Shown here piece by piece: positions 25,804 to 35,561 of a stretch of DNA of 64,000 nucleotides. The notes under the pieces are model-generated. The model saw only the letters and a program-made list of their open reading frames with translations. It was not told the DNA's origin and searched no databases. The translations under genes and the position numbers were made by a program. Numbering within the stretch: the first letter of the stretch is position 1; each line of letters starts with the position of its first letter. This DNA comes from an uncultured Maribacter sp. Its GTDB lineage: Bacteria; Bacteroidota; Bacteroidia; Flavobacteriales; Flavobacteriaceae. Location: NCBI RefSeq assembly GCF_947500405.1, contig NZ_CANMRY010000002.1:62001-126000 (forward strand), in the 5' to 3' direction.

Positions 25804-27124
25804 TAATTAAAGCTAATTTTTTAAAATCTTCCATTATTATTTCAGTTACTTCGTCAATAATATTATCTTCTATTAGCTTATTTTTTTTGTTAAATATTCT
25901 CTGTACTGTACCATTTTTTACTTCGTAAGCATTAAAATTCTTGGGATTTATCCAACTTGATTCTTTAACAATTTCATCTACTAACTTCTTATTTTTAGTA
26001 CCTTTTTTGTGCGCCAAAAGTAGATTATTTATTGAAGCCAAAATATAAGGGCTATGTGTTGTAATTATTAAATTTTTGGTTTGAACTTTTAATTCAGTTT
26101 CTAAGCAAGACTTTACTAAATATTTCGATAGTTCATACTGTGCCTCAGGATATAAATTTAATTCTGGTTCCTCTACTACGTAATTTAGATTAATATAATT
26201 TTCTTTTCTTACAGATGATTCTATCAAAAGTAAAATTGGCAAGATACTTTGAACTCCTGAAGAAGCCTCTTTTAATAAAACTTTTTGATTTTTATTATGA
26301 TAAATATAAGACTGATTATTGGTTCTTTTATAACGTAGAGAACCAATAATATCTAAACTAAAAGAATTAATTGTATTTAAACCTTTTTCAAACTCCTGCA
26401 CTGCTTGAAGCATATATTGAGGGAAAGAAATTTTATTATTAATTAAACCTGCAATATTATTTACAATTAATGGAATTAATGTTCTTTCTGCAGGAACATA
26501 CATTGAATCTAAAGGTCGTATAAATGAAAAGACTCTAATAACTTGTCTTGCTAACTGATTAAGTTCTGATAAATTTAAATCTTTATTATATTTTTTAAGT
26601 ATGTGACTCGGAAATAAGCTATAATTCTGTTTTGATTCACTGTTAATTTCAAGCAAACTTTCTGGGTTTTCAATTAGGCCAAAATGATTATCCTTTTGTA
26701 TTTCACGTAGAAGTATGTCGCTTTTTTCATCACTGACTATTATACTTATCATAATACCAATTATCAGCTCAATAGTTTCTATATCATCTTTCTTATGTTC
26801 TTTCTTATTAAGAAAATAATTAAGAATCCTACTATATTCAAATTTTTCTTCTTCACCTTTCTCATATTTAAAACGAAAAAAAGGCGAATCGTAATTTATA
26901 TAAGTATTCTTATTTATAAAAGATGAAAGATTATATTTTTCAAGTTCTTTGATAAGTTCACTTCCGTAATTTTGTCGAAAATTAAAATCATTAAGAATTG
27001 TTATTAGTTTTGCCAAAGTACTTTTTCCACTGGATTGAGCACCAATAAAAACCATCATATCGGTGACTTCAATCTCCGCTTTTTTAATCGGTCCAAAATT
27101 TCTTAAAGTAAGTTTTTCAGCCAT
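25796..27124 (-). CDS. AAA ATPase, ABC/OLD-like (AAA_15/21 type)
   Basis: The 442-residue protein has Walker A GAQSSGKST at 28-36, an ABC-like signature region (EASSGVQSI), a Walker B with double acid (YVVEEPELNLYP) and a switch His (ITTHSPYIL). This is the layout of the OLD/AriA/RecF-like ATPases that drive many anti-phage systems. It is encoded directly upstream of, and overlapping, the putative nuclease gene. It starts 24 nt after the metG stop, so it may use metG read-through. Function in phage defence is inferred from the architecture and the insertion context. Confidence 0.85.
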   Translation of the reverse strand: MAEKLTLRNFGPIKKAEIEVTDMMVFIGAQSSGKSTLAKLITILNDFNFRQNYGSELIKELEKYNLSSFINKNTYINYDSPFFRFKYEKGEEEKFEYSRILNYFLNKKEHKKDDIETIELIIGIMISIIVSDEKSDILLREIQKDNHFGLIENPESLLEINSESKQNYSLFPSHILKKYNKDLNLSELNQLARQVIRVFSFIRPLDSMYVPAERTLIPLIVNNIAGLINNKISFPQYMLQAVQEFEKGLNTINSFSLDIIGSLRYKRTNNQSYIYHNKNQKVLLKEASSGVQSILPILLLIESSVRKENYINLNYVVEEPELNLYPEAQYELSKYLVKSCLETELKVQTKNLIITTHSPYILASINNLLLAHKKGTKNKKLVDEIVKESSWINPKNFNAYEVKNGTVQRIFNKKNKLIEDNIIDEVTEIIMEDFKKLALIND

Positions 27125-27148
27125 TTTAGTTTGTATTCAAATATAAAG

Positions 27149-29215
27149 TTAACTTATTTGGTTACCATTAACAACCCCATCTTCATCCGGATTTACAAAA
27201 ACTAATTTTCCTTCTGTATTTTGGTTCATTAATATCATTCCCTCACTTTCTACTCCACGTAGTGCTCTTGGAGCTAAGTTAACCAATACCGTAACTTTTT
27301 TGCCAATTATTTCTTCTGGTTTAAAACTCTCTGCAATACCAGAAACAATGGTTCTAGTATCTAAACCTGTATCTACCTTTAAAACTAGCAACTTTTTAGC
27401 TTTTGGCATTTTTTCTGCCTCTATAATAGTCCCAACACGCATATCTAACTTAGAAAAATCTTCAAAAGTTATAGTGTCTTTTTGTGGCACTATTTCTTTG
27501 TTTGCGTTTTCATTAGCTTTCTTTGTTGCCTCTAACTTATCTAATTGTGCTTGCACTTCTTTATCTTCTATTTTTCTAAAGAGTAATTCTGCTTTATTTA
27601 TTTTATGGTTAGAAGCTAAAAGCACTTCTTTATCTGCTACATCATTCCAACTTAAAGCATCTAATTGTAAGATTCCTTTTAGTTTGGTAGATGTAAATGG
27701 TAAAAATGGTTCACTTAGTACCGCTAACCCTGCTGCTATTTGTAAGGCAACGTACATTATTGTTTTTACACGTTCCTCATCGGTTTTAATACGTTTCCAA
27801 GGTTCTTCATCTGCCAAGTATTTATTTCCCAAACGTGCCAAGTTCATAAGCTCTTGCCCTGCTTCTCTAAAACGATACCTTTCTATAGAACTAGAAATAA
27901 TTTCTGGATATTTTTTTACTTCTGCTAAAGCCGCTAAATCTACTTCTGTAAATTCTGCTGACTCAGGAATTACACCGTCATAATATTTATGTGTTAGTAC
28001 AGCTACACGGTTTACAAAATTTCCAAAAATGGCTACTAATTCATTATTATTACGTGCTTGAAAATCTTTCCAAGTAAAATCATTATCCTTAGTTTCTGGT
28101 GCATTTGCGGTTAATGTATAACGCAAAACATCTTGCATATTTGGAAATTCTTCTAAATACTCATGCAACCAAACTGCCCAATTTTTAGACGTAGAAAGTT
28201 TATTCCCTTCTAAATTTAAAAACTCATTTGCTGGTACGTTTTCTGGTAAAATATAACCGCCATGTGCTTTTAAAATTGCTGGAAAAATTATGCAATGAAA
28301 AACAATATTATCCTTACCTATAAAATGCACCATTTTGGTGTCTTCAGACTTCCAATACGGTTCCCAATCTTTACCTTCACGAGCTGCCCATTCTTTAGTG
28401 GAGGAAATATACCCAATAGGAGCATCAAACCAAACATATAGCACTTTTCCTTCTCCTCCTTCTACTGGAACTGGAATACCCCAGTTTAAATCTCTAGTAA
28501 CTGCTCTTGGTTTTAAACCATCATCTATCCAACTTTTACATTGTCCGTACACATTAGGCTTCCAATCTTTTTTGTGACCTTCTAAAATCCACTCTTTTAA
28601 AAAATCTTCATGTTTATCTAATGGTAAAAACCAGTGTTTGGTTTCTTTTAAAGTTGGCACTGCTCCTGTTATGGTAGATTTAGGATTTATTAAATCGGTT
28701 GCATTTAAAGACGAACCACAATTTTCGCACTGGTCTCCATAGGCTTCTTCGTGACCACATTTAGGGCAAGTACCAATAACAAAACGGTCTGCTAAAAATT
28801 GCTTTGCTTCTTCATCGTATAATTGTGCGGTAGTTTCTTCTATAAACTCTCCTTTTTCATCTAAAGTCTTAAAAAAATCGGAAGCTGTTTTATGATGAAT
28901 ATCTGCCGATGTTCTCGAGTAATTATCAAAAGTAATCCCAAAATCTTGGAACGACTTTTTTATAATACCATTATACTTATCAATAACATCTTTTGGAGTA
29001 ATACCTTCTTTTTTTGCTTTCATGGATATAGCAACTCCATGCTCATCACTACCACAAACAAAAGCCACATCATTATTTGTTAATCGCAAATAACGTGCAT
29101 AAATATCTGCTGGAACATATACTCCTGCTAAATGTCCAATGTGTATTGGTCCGTTAGTATATGGTAATGCTGCTGTAATTGTATATCTGGAAGGTTTATT
29201 TTGCTGTGTAGACAT
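27149..29215 (-). CDS. metG: Methionine-tRNA ligase
   Basis: The 688-residue class I synthetase shows HIGH at 25-28, a four-Cys zinc knuckle (CPKCG and CENCG, near 145-165), and the KMSKS-equivalent KLSTSK near residue 343. It also has a C-terminal EMAP/Trbp111-type tRNA-binding domain ([17 protein letters not shown], starting near 580). It charges tRNA-Met for initiation and elongation. The length and domains are those of normal Bacteroidota MetG. Its last codons are duplicated, in diverged form, 1.95 kb downstream. Confidence 0.97.
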   Translation of the reverse strand: MSTQQNKPSRYTITAALPYTNGPIHIGHLAGVYVPADIYARYLRLTNNDVAFVCGSDEHGVAISMKAKKEGITPKDVIDKYNGIIKKSFQDFGITFDNYSRTSADIHHKTASDFFKTLDEKGEFIEETTAQLYDEEAKQFLADRFVIGTCPKCGHEEAYGDQCENCGSSLNATDLINPKSTITGAVPTLKETKHWFLPLDKHEDFLKEWILEGHKKDWKPNVYGQCKSWIDDGLKPRAVTRDLNWGIPVPVEGGEGKVLYVWFDAPIGYISSTKEWAAREGKDWEPYWKSEDTKMVHFIGKDNIVFHCIIFPAILKAHGGYILPENVPANEFLNLEGNKLSTSKNWAVWLHEYLEEFPNMQDVLRYTLTANAPETKDNDFTWKDFQARNNNELVAIFGNFVNRVAVLTHKYYDGVIPESAEFTEVDLAALAEVKKYPEIISSSIERYRFREAGQELMNLARLGNKYLADEEPWKRIKTDEERVKTIMYVALQIAAGLAVLSEPFLPFTSTKLKGILQLDALSWNDVADKEVLLASNHKINKAELLFRKIEDKEVQAQLDKLEATKKANENANKEIVPQKDTITFEDFSKLDMRVGTIIEAEKMPKAKKLLVLKVDTGLDTRTIVSGIAESFKPEEIIGKKVTVLVNLAPRALRGVESEGMILMNQNTEGKLVFVNPDEDGVVNGNQIS

Positions 29216-29394
29216 GTAAAAATTTAATTAAGCAACAAAAATACAGATTTTGAGGCTAGTTGTTAGCATTCTACAGTAAATGAAATTAGAAAACAATAGG
29301 AGTAGTAAACCAAAATGTGTTACACATCGAAAAAGTATACGAAATTTAAAATATTTATGTTAAATTATAAGGTAAATCTTACAAAATAAAAACC

Positions 29395-29556
29395 ATGAGT
29401 GTTGGAAACCCCAAAAAGTTTACACTTGCTAAAGATATAGCAAAGGAAAATGAAAAAATAGACTCTAACATAACTAGAGTTCATAAAGACAAGAGCCACA
29501 AAATTAAAAAAGAGCTTACTTTTTCGACAAAAAATAATAAATCTAAGTTGGCATAA
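29395..29556 (+). CDS. Small basic hypothetical protein (53 aa)
   Basis: I translated this ORF by hand from the ATG at 29395. It is Lys-rich and highly charged (KKFTLAKDIAKENEK; HKDKSHKIKKE), with no membrane or metal-binding motif. The codons are typical of the genome (AAA, GAA, ATA). It occupies the 397-nt gap between the divergent metG start and the convergent DUF1501 gene. Nothing else is visible in that gap apart from the terminator at its right end. It could be real, but short Lys-rich frames also arise by chance in AT-rich DNA. Confidence 0.4.
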   Translation: MSVGNPKKFTLAKDIAKENEKIDSNITRVHKDKSHKIKKELTFSTKNNKSKLA

Positions 29557-29591
29557 AAAAGCCTTCTAAATACCAAGGTACGCAGAAGGCT
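29556..29591 (-). terminator. Intrinsic terminator of the DUF1800-DUF1501 operon
   Basis: An 8-bp perfect stem (29560-29567 with 29584-29591) encloses a 16-nt loop and is followed on the minus strand by a T-tract (29560-29555). It lies 22 nt past the DUF1501 stop codon. Confidence 0.75.
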
Positions 29592-29612
29592 AAGTACATA
29601 GTGGGGATACTT

Positions 29613-31352
29613 TTAAGCAACCATAACGGACTTGCTCATTTTTTTATTCTGTACATTTATTCTATAAATATATTTTCCAGTTGCTAGGTAATTTGGCAAC
29701 ATTTCTCTAATGTTTATTTCTGTAGAACCTTCAGACATTCTTTCGCTATAAACCGTTCCCACATTTTGTCCCATTATATTATATAACTTAATATCTACAA
29801 CTGCAGAAAAAGGCATTTCAATATAAATATGAGGGTTTTCCTCTGTAGGGTAAAATGGCTTATGTACTATTGCATTTAAAAGTTCTGGACTATATTCTGG
29901 ATCCTCTTCTGAACCTGGTTGCGTTGGTAGTGTTGGCTCACTATCATCCATAGCTATATCTGGAAATACGGTTTCTGAATGACATTGAAAACCTAAATCT
30001 ACCGGAGTATAATTATATCCTGGCACATTGGTTGGGTTAAGGTGCTGATTTACGGTTGTTGGATCTACACATAACCATTCTGCAAGAACGGTGCCGTATA
30101 AATCTCTAAAATCCATAGTATATTCTAAATTACCTCTACCATCTGGGTTGTCTAGTGTTGGGTGATCCCCAACAAAAGCACTACCATTTAATCCAGAACC
30201 AAAGAATAAAGTTGGAGCAGCTTTACCGTGATCGGTACCATTAGAACCATTCTCAAAAATTCTTCTTCCAAATTCAGAAAAAGTCATACTTAAAACTTTC
30301 TCATCTTGACCTGTACATTTTAAATCTTCATAAAAATTATTAACGGCAACCGATAGGTTGGTCATTAATCTTTCATGTGCTAATGGTTGGTTCCCATGGG
30401 TATCAAAACCACCCATAGAAATCATATATACTTTAGTTCCTAAGTTTCCTTTTATCAGTTTTGCTAAAAGTTCTAATTGCCTTGCAAAAGAATTATCTTG
30501 GTATTCTACACATTGTAAATCATGACCTCTTAAATATGCTTCATGGATAGTACCAGCATATTCATTAGTAACATTAGAAACACCTCTTAAAAAGCGTAAC
30601 TGATCGCCATACATACAATCATCAAAAAGTGCTTGATCTACTGGGTATTGCACCCCTGTTTCAGCTATTTGTTGTAATTGGTCTACATTATTAGTTACGA
30701 AAGCATAATTAGTTTCTTCTCCTTCAAATACTAAATTACCATAACTTCCAATTTGTATTGCCGCAGGGCCTTCTGGTCTACTGCCTTCGAAGTCTGATAA
30801 ATAATCTGGATATAAATTTTCAAAATGCCTACCTAGCCAGCCTGTATTAGTTCCACTAAAACCTGTTGTAGCTAAATCTGTATTTGCAAAAATATCGGAT
30901 CCTGTAAAATGAGAAAGGCTTTGCCCCTCATACCCTACACCATGAACTGCTTTAAATTGCCCTTCTCCCCACATAGGCTCTAAAGAACTCATATAGGAGG
31001 GTACACCAAACTCATCGGTAAGTTTTAGTATTTTACTTTCTGGTATATAAATATTTGGTCTTGCATTTGCATAAGCATCATACTGATTTATTGGTATAAC
31101 AGTACTAAGTCCATCATTACCGCCAGACAATCGTATTAATATTAAAATATTATCAGTTTCTACATCTGCTAATGCATTTGTTAAACGAGATGGGGCGGAT
31201 GCAGATAAAAGATTTGAACCAAGCATCATACTTCCAGAACCCGCAATTCCTAGTGTTTGTAAAAAAGAACGGCGACTCCAAGTTGCATGTTCTTCATTAT
31301 GTCCTTTATGTTCTTTTCCTTTATGAGGAGAATTATCATGAGTATCGCACAT
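29613..31352 (-). CDS. DUF1501 protein with Tat signal and type IX sorting tail
   Basis: The 579-residue protein has a twin-arginine motif (SRRSFLQTLG, near residue 27) and a hydrophobic stretch. The DUF1501 domain follows (IRLSGGNDGLSTVIP near 72 onward, with SMGGFDTHGNQ and FSEFGRRI). It ends in a roughly 80-residue type IX secretion sorting domain (VDIKLYNIMGQNVG through the final KSVMVA). DUF1501 proteins are related to sulphatase/phosphatase folds, but their substrate is unknown. The neighbouring DUF1800 gene is its usual partner. The protein is predicted to be folded before export and then displayed on or released from the cell surface. Confidence 0.88.
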   Translation of the reverse strand: MCDTHDNSPHKGKEHKGHNEEHATWSRRSFLQTLGIAGSGSMMLGSNLLSASAPSRLTNALADVETDNILILIRLSGGNDGLSTVIPINQYDAYANARPNIYIPESKILKLTDEFGVPSYMSSLEPMWGEGQFKAVHGVGYEGQSLSHFTGSDIFANTDLATTGFSGTNTGWLGRHFENLYPDYLSDFEGSRPEGPAAIQIGSYGNLVFEGEETNYAFVTNNVDQLQQIAETGVQYPVDQALFDDCMYGDQLRFLRGVSNVTNEYAGTIHEAYLRGHDLQCVEYQDNSFARQLELLAKLIKGNLGTKVYMISMGGFDTHGNQPLAHERLMTNLSVAVNNFYEDLKCTGQDEKVLSMTFSEFGRRIFENGSNGTDHGKAAPTLFFGSGLNGSAFVGDHPTLDNPDGRGNLEYTMDFRDLYGTVLAEWLCVDPTTVNQHLNPTNVPGYNYTPVDLGFQCHSETVFPDIAMDDSEPTLPTQPGSEEDPEYSPELLNAIVHKPFYPTEENPHIYIEMPFSAVVDIKLYNIMGQNVGTVYSERMSEGSTEINIREMLPNYLATGKYIYRINVQNKKMSKSVMVA

Positions 31353-31363
31353 AGTTGTAGGTT

Positions 31364-32866
31364 TTATTTTAATTGAAATTCAGGTTGCCTTCCTAGATGT
31401 TGTAATAAAAGATATACTTGGGTTGGTGTATTTTCTAAATTCATATTCCAACCAAAGTTGTTAGGGTCGGGACTATCTTCATAAACACCATTATCTTCAT
31501 AAGGCCCTCTAAAAATTCCTATCGCAGTATCGTAATCTGCTTGGGTTAAAAGGCCTTTAGGTAATATTTTATCTACTATTGCAGTAGCCACCGCTGCGGG
31601 ATCATTGGTTGTGATACCCCCTGGATCTGCCGCTTGTATTCCAAATTCTTTAAATTGTTCTGGGTTACTATCATAAAATCCAAGAAGAATTGTTTCTATA
31701 GTTAACCAACGACCAATCATAAAATTGGTGTTGATCCAAGAACGGTCTCTTTGCCAACCAGCAACATCAAAAGGCTCAAATAATGTTTGCCCTAATAAAG
31801 AGCTATAATTAACAGCCTCACTTACATTTGTATCTGTAATCGTAAAGTTTGTTTCTTTAAAAAGGTTAAAATAAAGATCAAAAGGGCTTTTAATAATTAC
31901 CCCTACTGCCTCATCATCAAAAAAGTGTTGGCTCTTAAATAACTGCCGCAATACTGGAGCTATCTCAAAATTATTTGTGATAAAAACTGTTGCCATACCA
32001 TCTATAATGGTTTGGGCATTATTAGCCGCATCTCTAGAATCTGGGTGTACAAAAAATTCATATAATTTTCTGCAAATAAACTCCGCAATTTCATTAGAAC
32101 GTTGTGCAAAAAGATTATCTATTACACCTTGGTAATCAAATGTATCTGTTTGTCCAAAAATAGTTTTAGTACCAGCATCATGTTTTGTAGGATCAAATTG
32201 CACAGGTTCACAACCTAACTCTCCTCTCTCTACATAACCTGTTAGTGCACGAGCAGTCTCAATAATATCTTCTTCTGTATAATTATTACCTTCTCCTAAA
32301 GTAAAAAGTTCATAAAGCTCTCTTGCATAATTCTCATTAGGATTATTACCATTATTAAATACACCATCTAAGTAATATAACATGGCATTTGTTAACCCTA
32401 TTTCTTCTACAAAGGTTTTAAAATTCCCTAAAGCATTTCTTTGCAAGCAATTTGTATAATGATATAAGAAAGAATTACATTCATATATATCTATCTCGGT
32501 TACAAAATGGTTACTCCAAAAGAAACTCATTCTTTCTTTTAGATTATTATCTAGCATATCATTTGAATATGCTAATCTCCATTCTTGTCTTTGTGAATTT
32601 CGTAATTGACGAGCTGCATCATCATCTGCAGGGTAATTACTATTATTCCAATCTGCCCAAGTTGGTGCTGTAGTAGGAGCCGTATTAAGGGCTTGATCTA
32701 CTAGTGCATCTACCAAATTACTTGCAGATTGCGTTGTTGCTGTATTAATAGTATCTATAGAAGCGCTGAATCCAAGTCTTCTATATAGGTGTGCTGCTTT
32801 TTGGTAATCTAGAGGACCAGTATAAACAGCAAATGAAGAAGTATTACAATTAATGAAATATTCCAT
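31364..32866 (-). CDS. DUF1800 family protein
   Basis: The 500-residue protein contains the DUF1800 pattern: HLYRRLGFSA near residue 27, the RMSFFWSNHFVT segment, NENYARELYELFTLG and KHDAGTKTIFG. Pairs of DUF1800 and DUF1501 genes are widespread in Bacteroidota and Planctomycetes, but their biochemical role is unknown. Eleven bases separate it from the DUF1501 gene, so the two form an operon. No clear signal peptide is visible at the N-terminus (MEYFINCNTSSFAVY), although its partner is exported. Confidence 0.87.
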   Translation of the reverse strand: MEYFINCNTSSFAVYTGPLDYQKAAHLYRRLGFSASIDTINTATTQSASNLVDALVDQALNTAPTTAPTWADWNNSNYPADDDAARQLRNSQRQEWRLAYSNDMLDNNLKERMSFFWSNHFVTEIDIYECNSFLYHYTNCLQRNALGNFKTFVEEIGLTNAMLYYLDGVFNNGNNPNENYARELYELFTLGEGNNYTEEDIIETARALTGYVERGELGCEPVQFDPTKHDAGTKTIFGQTDTFDYQGVIDNLFAQRSNEIAEFICRKLYEFFVHPDSRDAANNAQTIIDGMATVFITNNFEIAPVLRQLFKSQHFFDDEAVGVIIKSPFDLYFNLFKETNFTITDTNVSEAVNYSSLLGQTLFEPFDVAGWQRDRSWINTNFMIGRWLTIETILLGFYDSNPEQFKEFGIQAADPGGITTNDPAAVATAIVDKILPKGLLTQADYDTAIGIFRGPYEDNGVYEDSPDPNNFGWNMNLENTPTQVYLLLQHLGRQPEFQLK

Positions 32867-33047
32867 AGCGATTTAGGCATTAGTATTTTTAGTTCTTAGA
32901 GTTGGGGCTCTGTAATAACGTAACAAAATCATGGATAGTATTATGATCCATTTTTTTGAATATTATTTTCGAAAATACAATGTTTTATTATTAAAAACGT
33001 TGAACTCCTTATATTTTCGATAAACTACACAATTAACGCTTGTTTTT

Positions 33048-33407
33048 ATGGCAAAACACAATGAATTTGGTAAAAAAGGAGAACAATTAGCTGTAGATTT
33101 TTTACTTAAAAAAGGGTATTCTATCCTTGAAAAAAATTACAGGTATTTAAAAGCAGAGGTAGATATTATTGCTCAAAAAGGAGAAATACTAGCTATTGTA
33201 GAAGTCCGCTCTAGAAGTACCAACTTTATTGAAAACATTGCAGATACTGTTACCAAAAAGAAAATGCAACTACAAATAATTGCCGCAGATTATTATGTTA
33301 CAGATTTAGACTTAGATGTAGATGTACAGTTTGATATTATTACAATTCGTAAGGATAAAACTGAATATTTAATAAATCATATAGAAAATGCATATTATCA
33401 TTTCTGA
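33048..33407 (+). CDS. YraN/UPF0102 endonuclease-like protein
   Basis: The 119-residue protein matches the UPF0102 family: GKKGEQLAVDFLLKKGY near the N-terminus, then the nuclease-like core AEVDIIAQKGEILAIVEVRSR, where D, E and the following V/R positions correspond to the PD-(D/E)XK fold. It is a Holliday-junction-resolvase-like protein of unsettled function found in most bacteria. The length is normal. It is transcribed divergently from the DUF1800 gene across a 181-nt gap in which I see no clear consensus promoter. Confidence 0.93.
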   Translation: MAKHNEFGKKGEQLAVDFLLKKGYSILEKNYRYLKAEVDIIAQKGEILAIVEVRSRSTNFIENIADTVTKKKMQLQIIAADYYVTDLDLDVDVQFDIITIRKDKTEYLINHIENAYYHF

Positions 33408-33411
33408 CAAT

Positions 33412-33442
33412 TTGTTTTATTTATAACAGTTTGTTATATTTG
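33412..33442 (+). promoter_or_regulatory. Consensus promoter of the ACT-domain gene
   Basis: TTG (33412-33414) is followed after 20 nt by TATATTTG (33435-33442), an exact match to the Bacteroidota promoter consensus. It lies 20 nt before the ATG at 33463. Confidence 0.75.
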
Positions 33443-33462
33443 CACAACAACACCGCATCCAA

Positions 33463-34122
33463 ATGAAAACAATCTCTTCTGTAGTAGAACAGTACATTAA
33501 GAAAAAACCATTCTTACAAAGCGCTCTAGCGCAAGGTATTATTAACTTAACTTCCCTTTCTAGAATAGTAAAACCAGAAATTGAGGAAGAATTAGGTAAA
33601 GACATTCGTAATGGCGCCATAGTTATGGCACTTAAACGTTTATCTGATGATTTAGAATTTAGAGCAACCCATAAAATTATAAAAGTCCTAAAAAATATAG
33701 GTGAAATTACGGTACGTTCTTCATTAACAGATTATACTTTTTTAGCATCGGATACGATTTTAAAGCAACAAGCTAAACTTTTAGAAGAAATTAACTCTAA
33801 CCAAGATGTTTTTTACACTTCTTCTAGAGGTGTAAACGAAATTAACATTGTGATTAGCAATTTAATGGATGGTGTTGTTGAAAACTTATTTGTTGGTGAA
33901 AAGTGTACGCAAAAAGCACAAGATTTATCTTCTATAACGGTAAAACTACCTGCAGAAAATGTTTCTGTTCCTGGTATTTATTACTTCATTTTTCAGCGTT
34001 TAGCATGGGAAGGTATTGTTTTGTATGAAGTAATATCTACTACTAATGAATTTACTATTCTGGTTGATGATGCCCAAGTAGATATTGCCTTTAAAACTAT
34101 TAAAGATTTAAAAACATTATAA
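33463..34122 (+). CDS. ACT-domain protein (aspartokinase-like regulatory fold)
   Basis: The 219-residue protein lacks a kinase domain. It has an N-terminal helical region, and its C-terminal half reads as an ACT-type small-molecule-binding domain (VPGIYYFIFQRLAWEG then VISTTNEFTILVDD), similar to the regulatory part of aspartate kinases. It is usually annotated in Flavobacteriia as an aspartate-kinase-like or ACT-domain protein. It has its own promoter. It may sense an amino acid, but the ligand and target are unknown. A true aspartate kinase is encoded at 41264-42514. Confidence 0.7.
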   Translation: MKTISSVVEQYIKKKPFLQSALAQGIINLTSLSRIVKPEIEEELGKDIRNGAIVMALKRLSDDLEFRATHKIIKVLKNIGEITVRSSLTDYTFLASDTILKQQAKLLEEINSNQDVFYTSSRGVNEINIVISNLMDGVVENLFVGEKCTQKAQDLSSITVKLPAENVSVPGIYYFIFQRLAWEGIVLYEVISTTNEFTILVDDAQVDIAFKTIKDLKTL

Positions 34123-34178
34123 GCTAGTAATTCTAGATAATTTCTATTTAAATACCTCGTGGACTAACCCCCTCGAGG

Positions 34179-35498
34179 TTATTTATTTAAGTATTCTATA
34201 ACCTGCTTATCATCTTCTGGCTTGGCAATAAACCTCTTATTACTATCTAATATAAAGTATGTAGGAGTTTGGTTTACTGCATAGAGTTTTGCATAATCGC
34301 TTTCCCATTTACCTAATGCAATAGCGTGTTTAAAATTAGGAAACTTAGCTTTTTCTACATCCCAACTAATAGTATCCTCTTCCATACCAACTGCAATTAC
34401 AGTAATATCTGGATTCTTTTTAAGTTCTTTATGCAATACTGGTAGCTCCTTTAAACAATGCGAACATGTACTACTCCAAAAAACTAAAATATAGTTTTTA
34501 CTACCCTTTAGTGTATTTAAAGTCTGTACGTTATTTCCCTCTTTCCAACTAATTTCTGGCGCAATAGCTCCTATTCTTAATCTATTATGTAACTGTATCT
34601 CTTGGACAATATCTTTTTTTCCTAAATCTTGTGCTAACTTTTTTAAATAAGTAGTAAATACATAATCTGAAGTAGCGTTAAATTGACTAGCAGCCGCTTG
34701 CGCCCATATTGTATAAAATAAATGTAATCTATAATTAGAATCTATATTTTTAGTTTCTAAATTAACTTTGTCTACATTATTTTGCATTATTTTTTCTGTA
34801 GCCTCTTTTGTCATTTGTTCTAAAGGCAAAGCAGTAAACACGTAGTTAAGAGTCTTATCTGTTAAAAAACCCGAAGCTTGTAATGTAGTATTTGTATAAT
34901 CTAAACCATTAAAGTAATTTTTCTTTTTTTCTGCAACAAAGGTAAAAACGTCAACGTATGTTTCTGATAGTTGCAATTTATTTGCTTTTATAAAAGCATT
35001 AGCCATTAACCCTGCTGATTTAGTTTCATAACTAGACTGTGCATTATGTAATTTTTTTACAAGAGTATTATATATTTTTTTACTTGTACTTCCGGAAGAA
35101 TAAAATTCAATTATCTTGGCCTCAATAGCACTTACCTCATTAAAGTAACTATTAAAAATAATATTCTCTTTAGATTCTAAAAAAGATACTCCGTTTTCTG
35201 TTGTAAATTGTAGTTTAATATCTTCTTCTCCATTATAAACTACATCAAAATAAAACTCTTCTTGTGGAACAGCATAAACTAATCTGTACATTCCCTTTGG
35301 CGAATTTTCCGGAATATTTAAACTAAATTCCCCGTTCTTAATTGCTGTGTCAGCCACATAAACTTGCGTTCCAGGCTTTAATCTATACGCAATTATCCAA
35401 CTATAGTCTTTTGCTGGCATAAAGGTTCCAGAAATAGTATGTTGTGCAAAAACAAAAGCACTAAAAAATAATAAAAAACCTAGGATAATTTTTTTCAT
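34179..35498 (-). CDS. Exported TlpA-like thioredoxin-fold protein with DUF4369
   Basis: The 439-residue protein has a signal peptide (cleavage after VFAQ, residue 19), an N-terminal beta-rich DUF4369 domain (about 20-130), a helical middle, and a C-terminal thioredoxin domain. The redox motif is CSHC in WSSTCSHCLKEL (near residue 340) and the cis-Pro is at NQTPTYFI. It should act as a periplasmic thiol-disulphide oxidoreductase. This domain combination is common in Bacteroidota. A weak 6-bp hairpin at 34154-34179 overlaps its stop codon. Confidence 0.9.
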   Translation of the reverse strand: MKKIILGFLLFFSAFVFAQHTISGTFMPAKDYSWIIAYRLKPGTQVYVADTAIKNGEFSLNIPENSPKGMYRLVYAVPQEEFYFDVVYNGEEDIKLQFTTENGVSFLESKENIIFNSYFNEVSAIEAKIIEFYSSGSTSKKIYNTLVKKLHNAQSSYETKSAGLMANAFIKANKLQLSETYVDVFTFVAEKKKNYFNGLDYTNTTLQASGFLTDKTLNYVFTALPLEQMTKEATEKIMQNNVDKVNLETKNIDSNYRLHLFYTIWAQAAASQFNATSDYVFTTYLKKLAQDLGKKDIVQEIQLHNRLRIGAIAPEISWKEGNNVQTLNTLKGSKNYILVFWSSTCSHCLKELPVLHKELKKNPDITVIAVGMEEDTISWDVEKAKFPNFKHAIALGKWESDYAKLYAVNQTPTYFILDSNKRFIAKPEDDKQVIEYLNK

Positions 35499-35561
35499 AA
35501 TATTACTCTTTTCAGGAACTGGTATTAGTTACATTTCAAAAATAATACCATAAAAATGATA

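Larger units (their letters stand above)
25202..27192. mobile_element. Inserted two-gene cassette at the metG 3' end
   Basis: A diverged direct repeat of the metG 3' terminus (25202-25240 and 27149-27187, 29 of 39 bases alike) brackets an overlapping ATPase/nuclease gene pair between metG and ferritin. This is the footprint left when DNA enters at a gene's 3' end and supplies a replacement terminus. No integrase or transposase is visible, so the mechanism is unknown. Confidence 0.55.

Noticed and set aside
27300..27983. 227-residue open frame antisense to metG
   Set aside because: It is fully inside the conserved metG coding region and is Ser/Leu/Phe-rich as expected for a reverse-strand shadow.
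34154..34179. Hairpin between the ACT-domain gene and the TlpA-like gene
   Set aside because: The stem is only 6 bp with a 14-nt loop and no proper T-tract, and it overlaps a stop codon; too weak to call a terminator.
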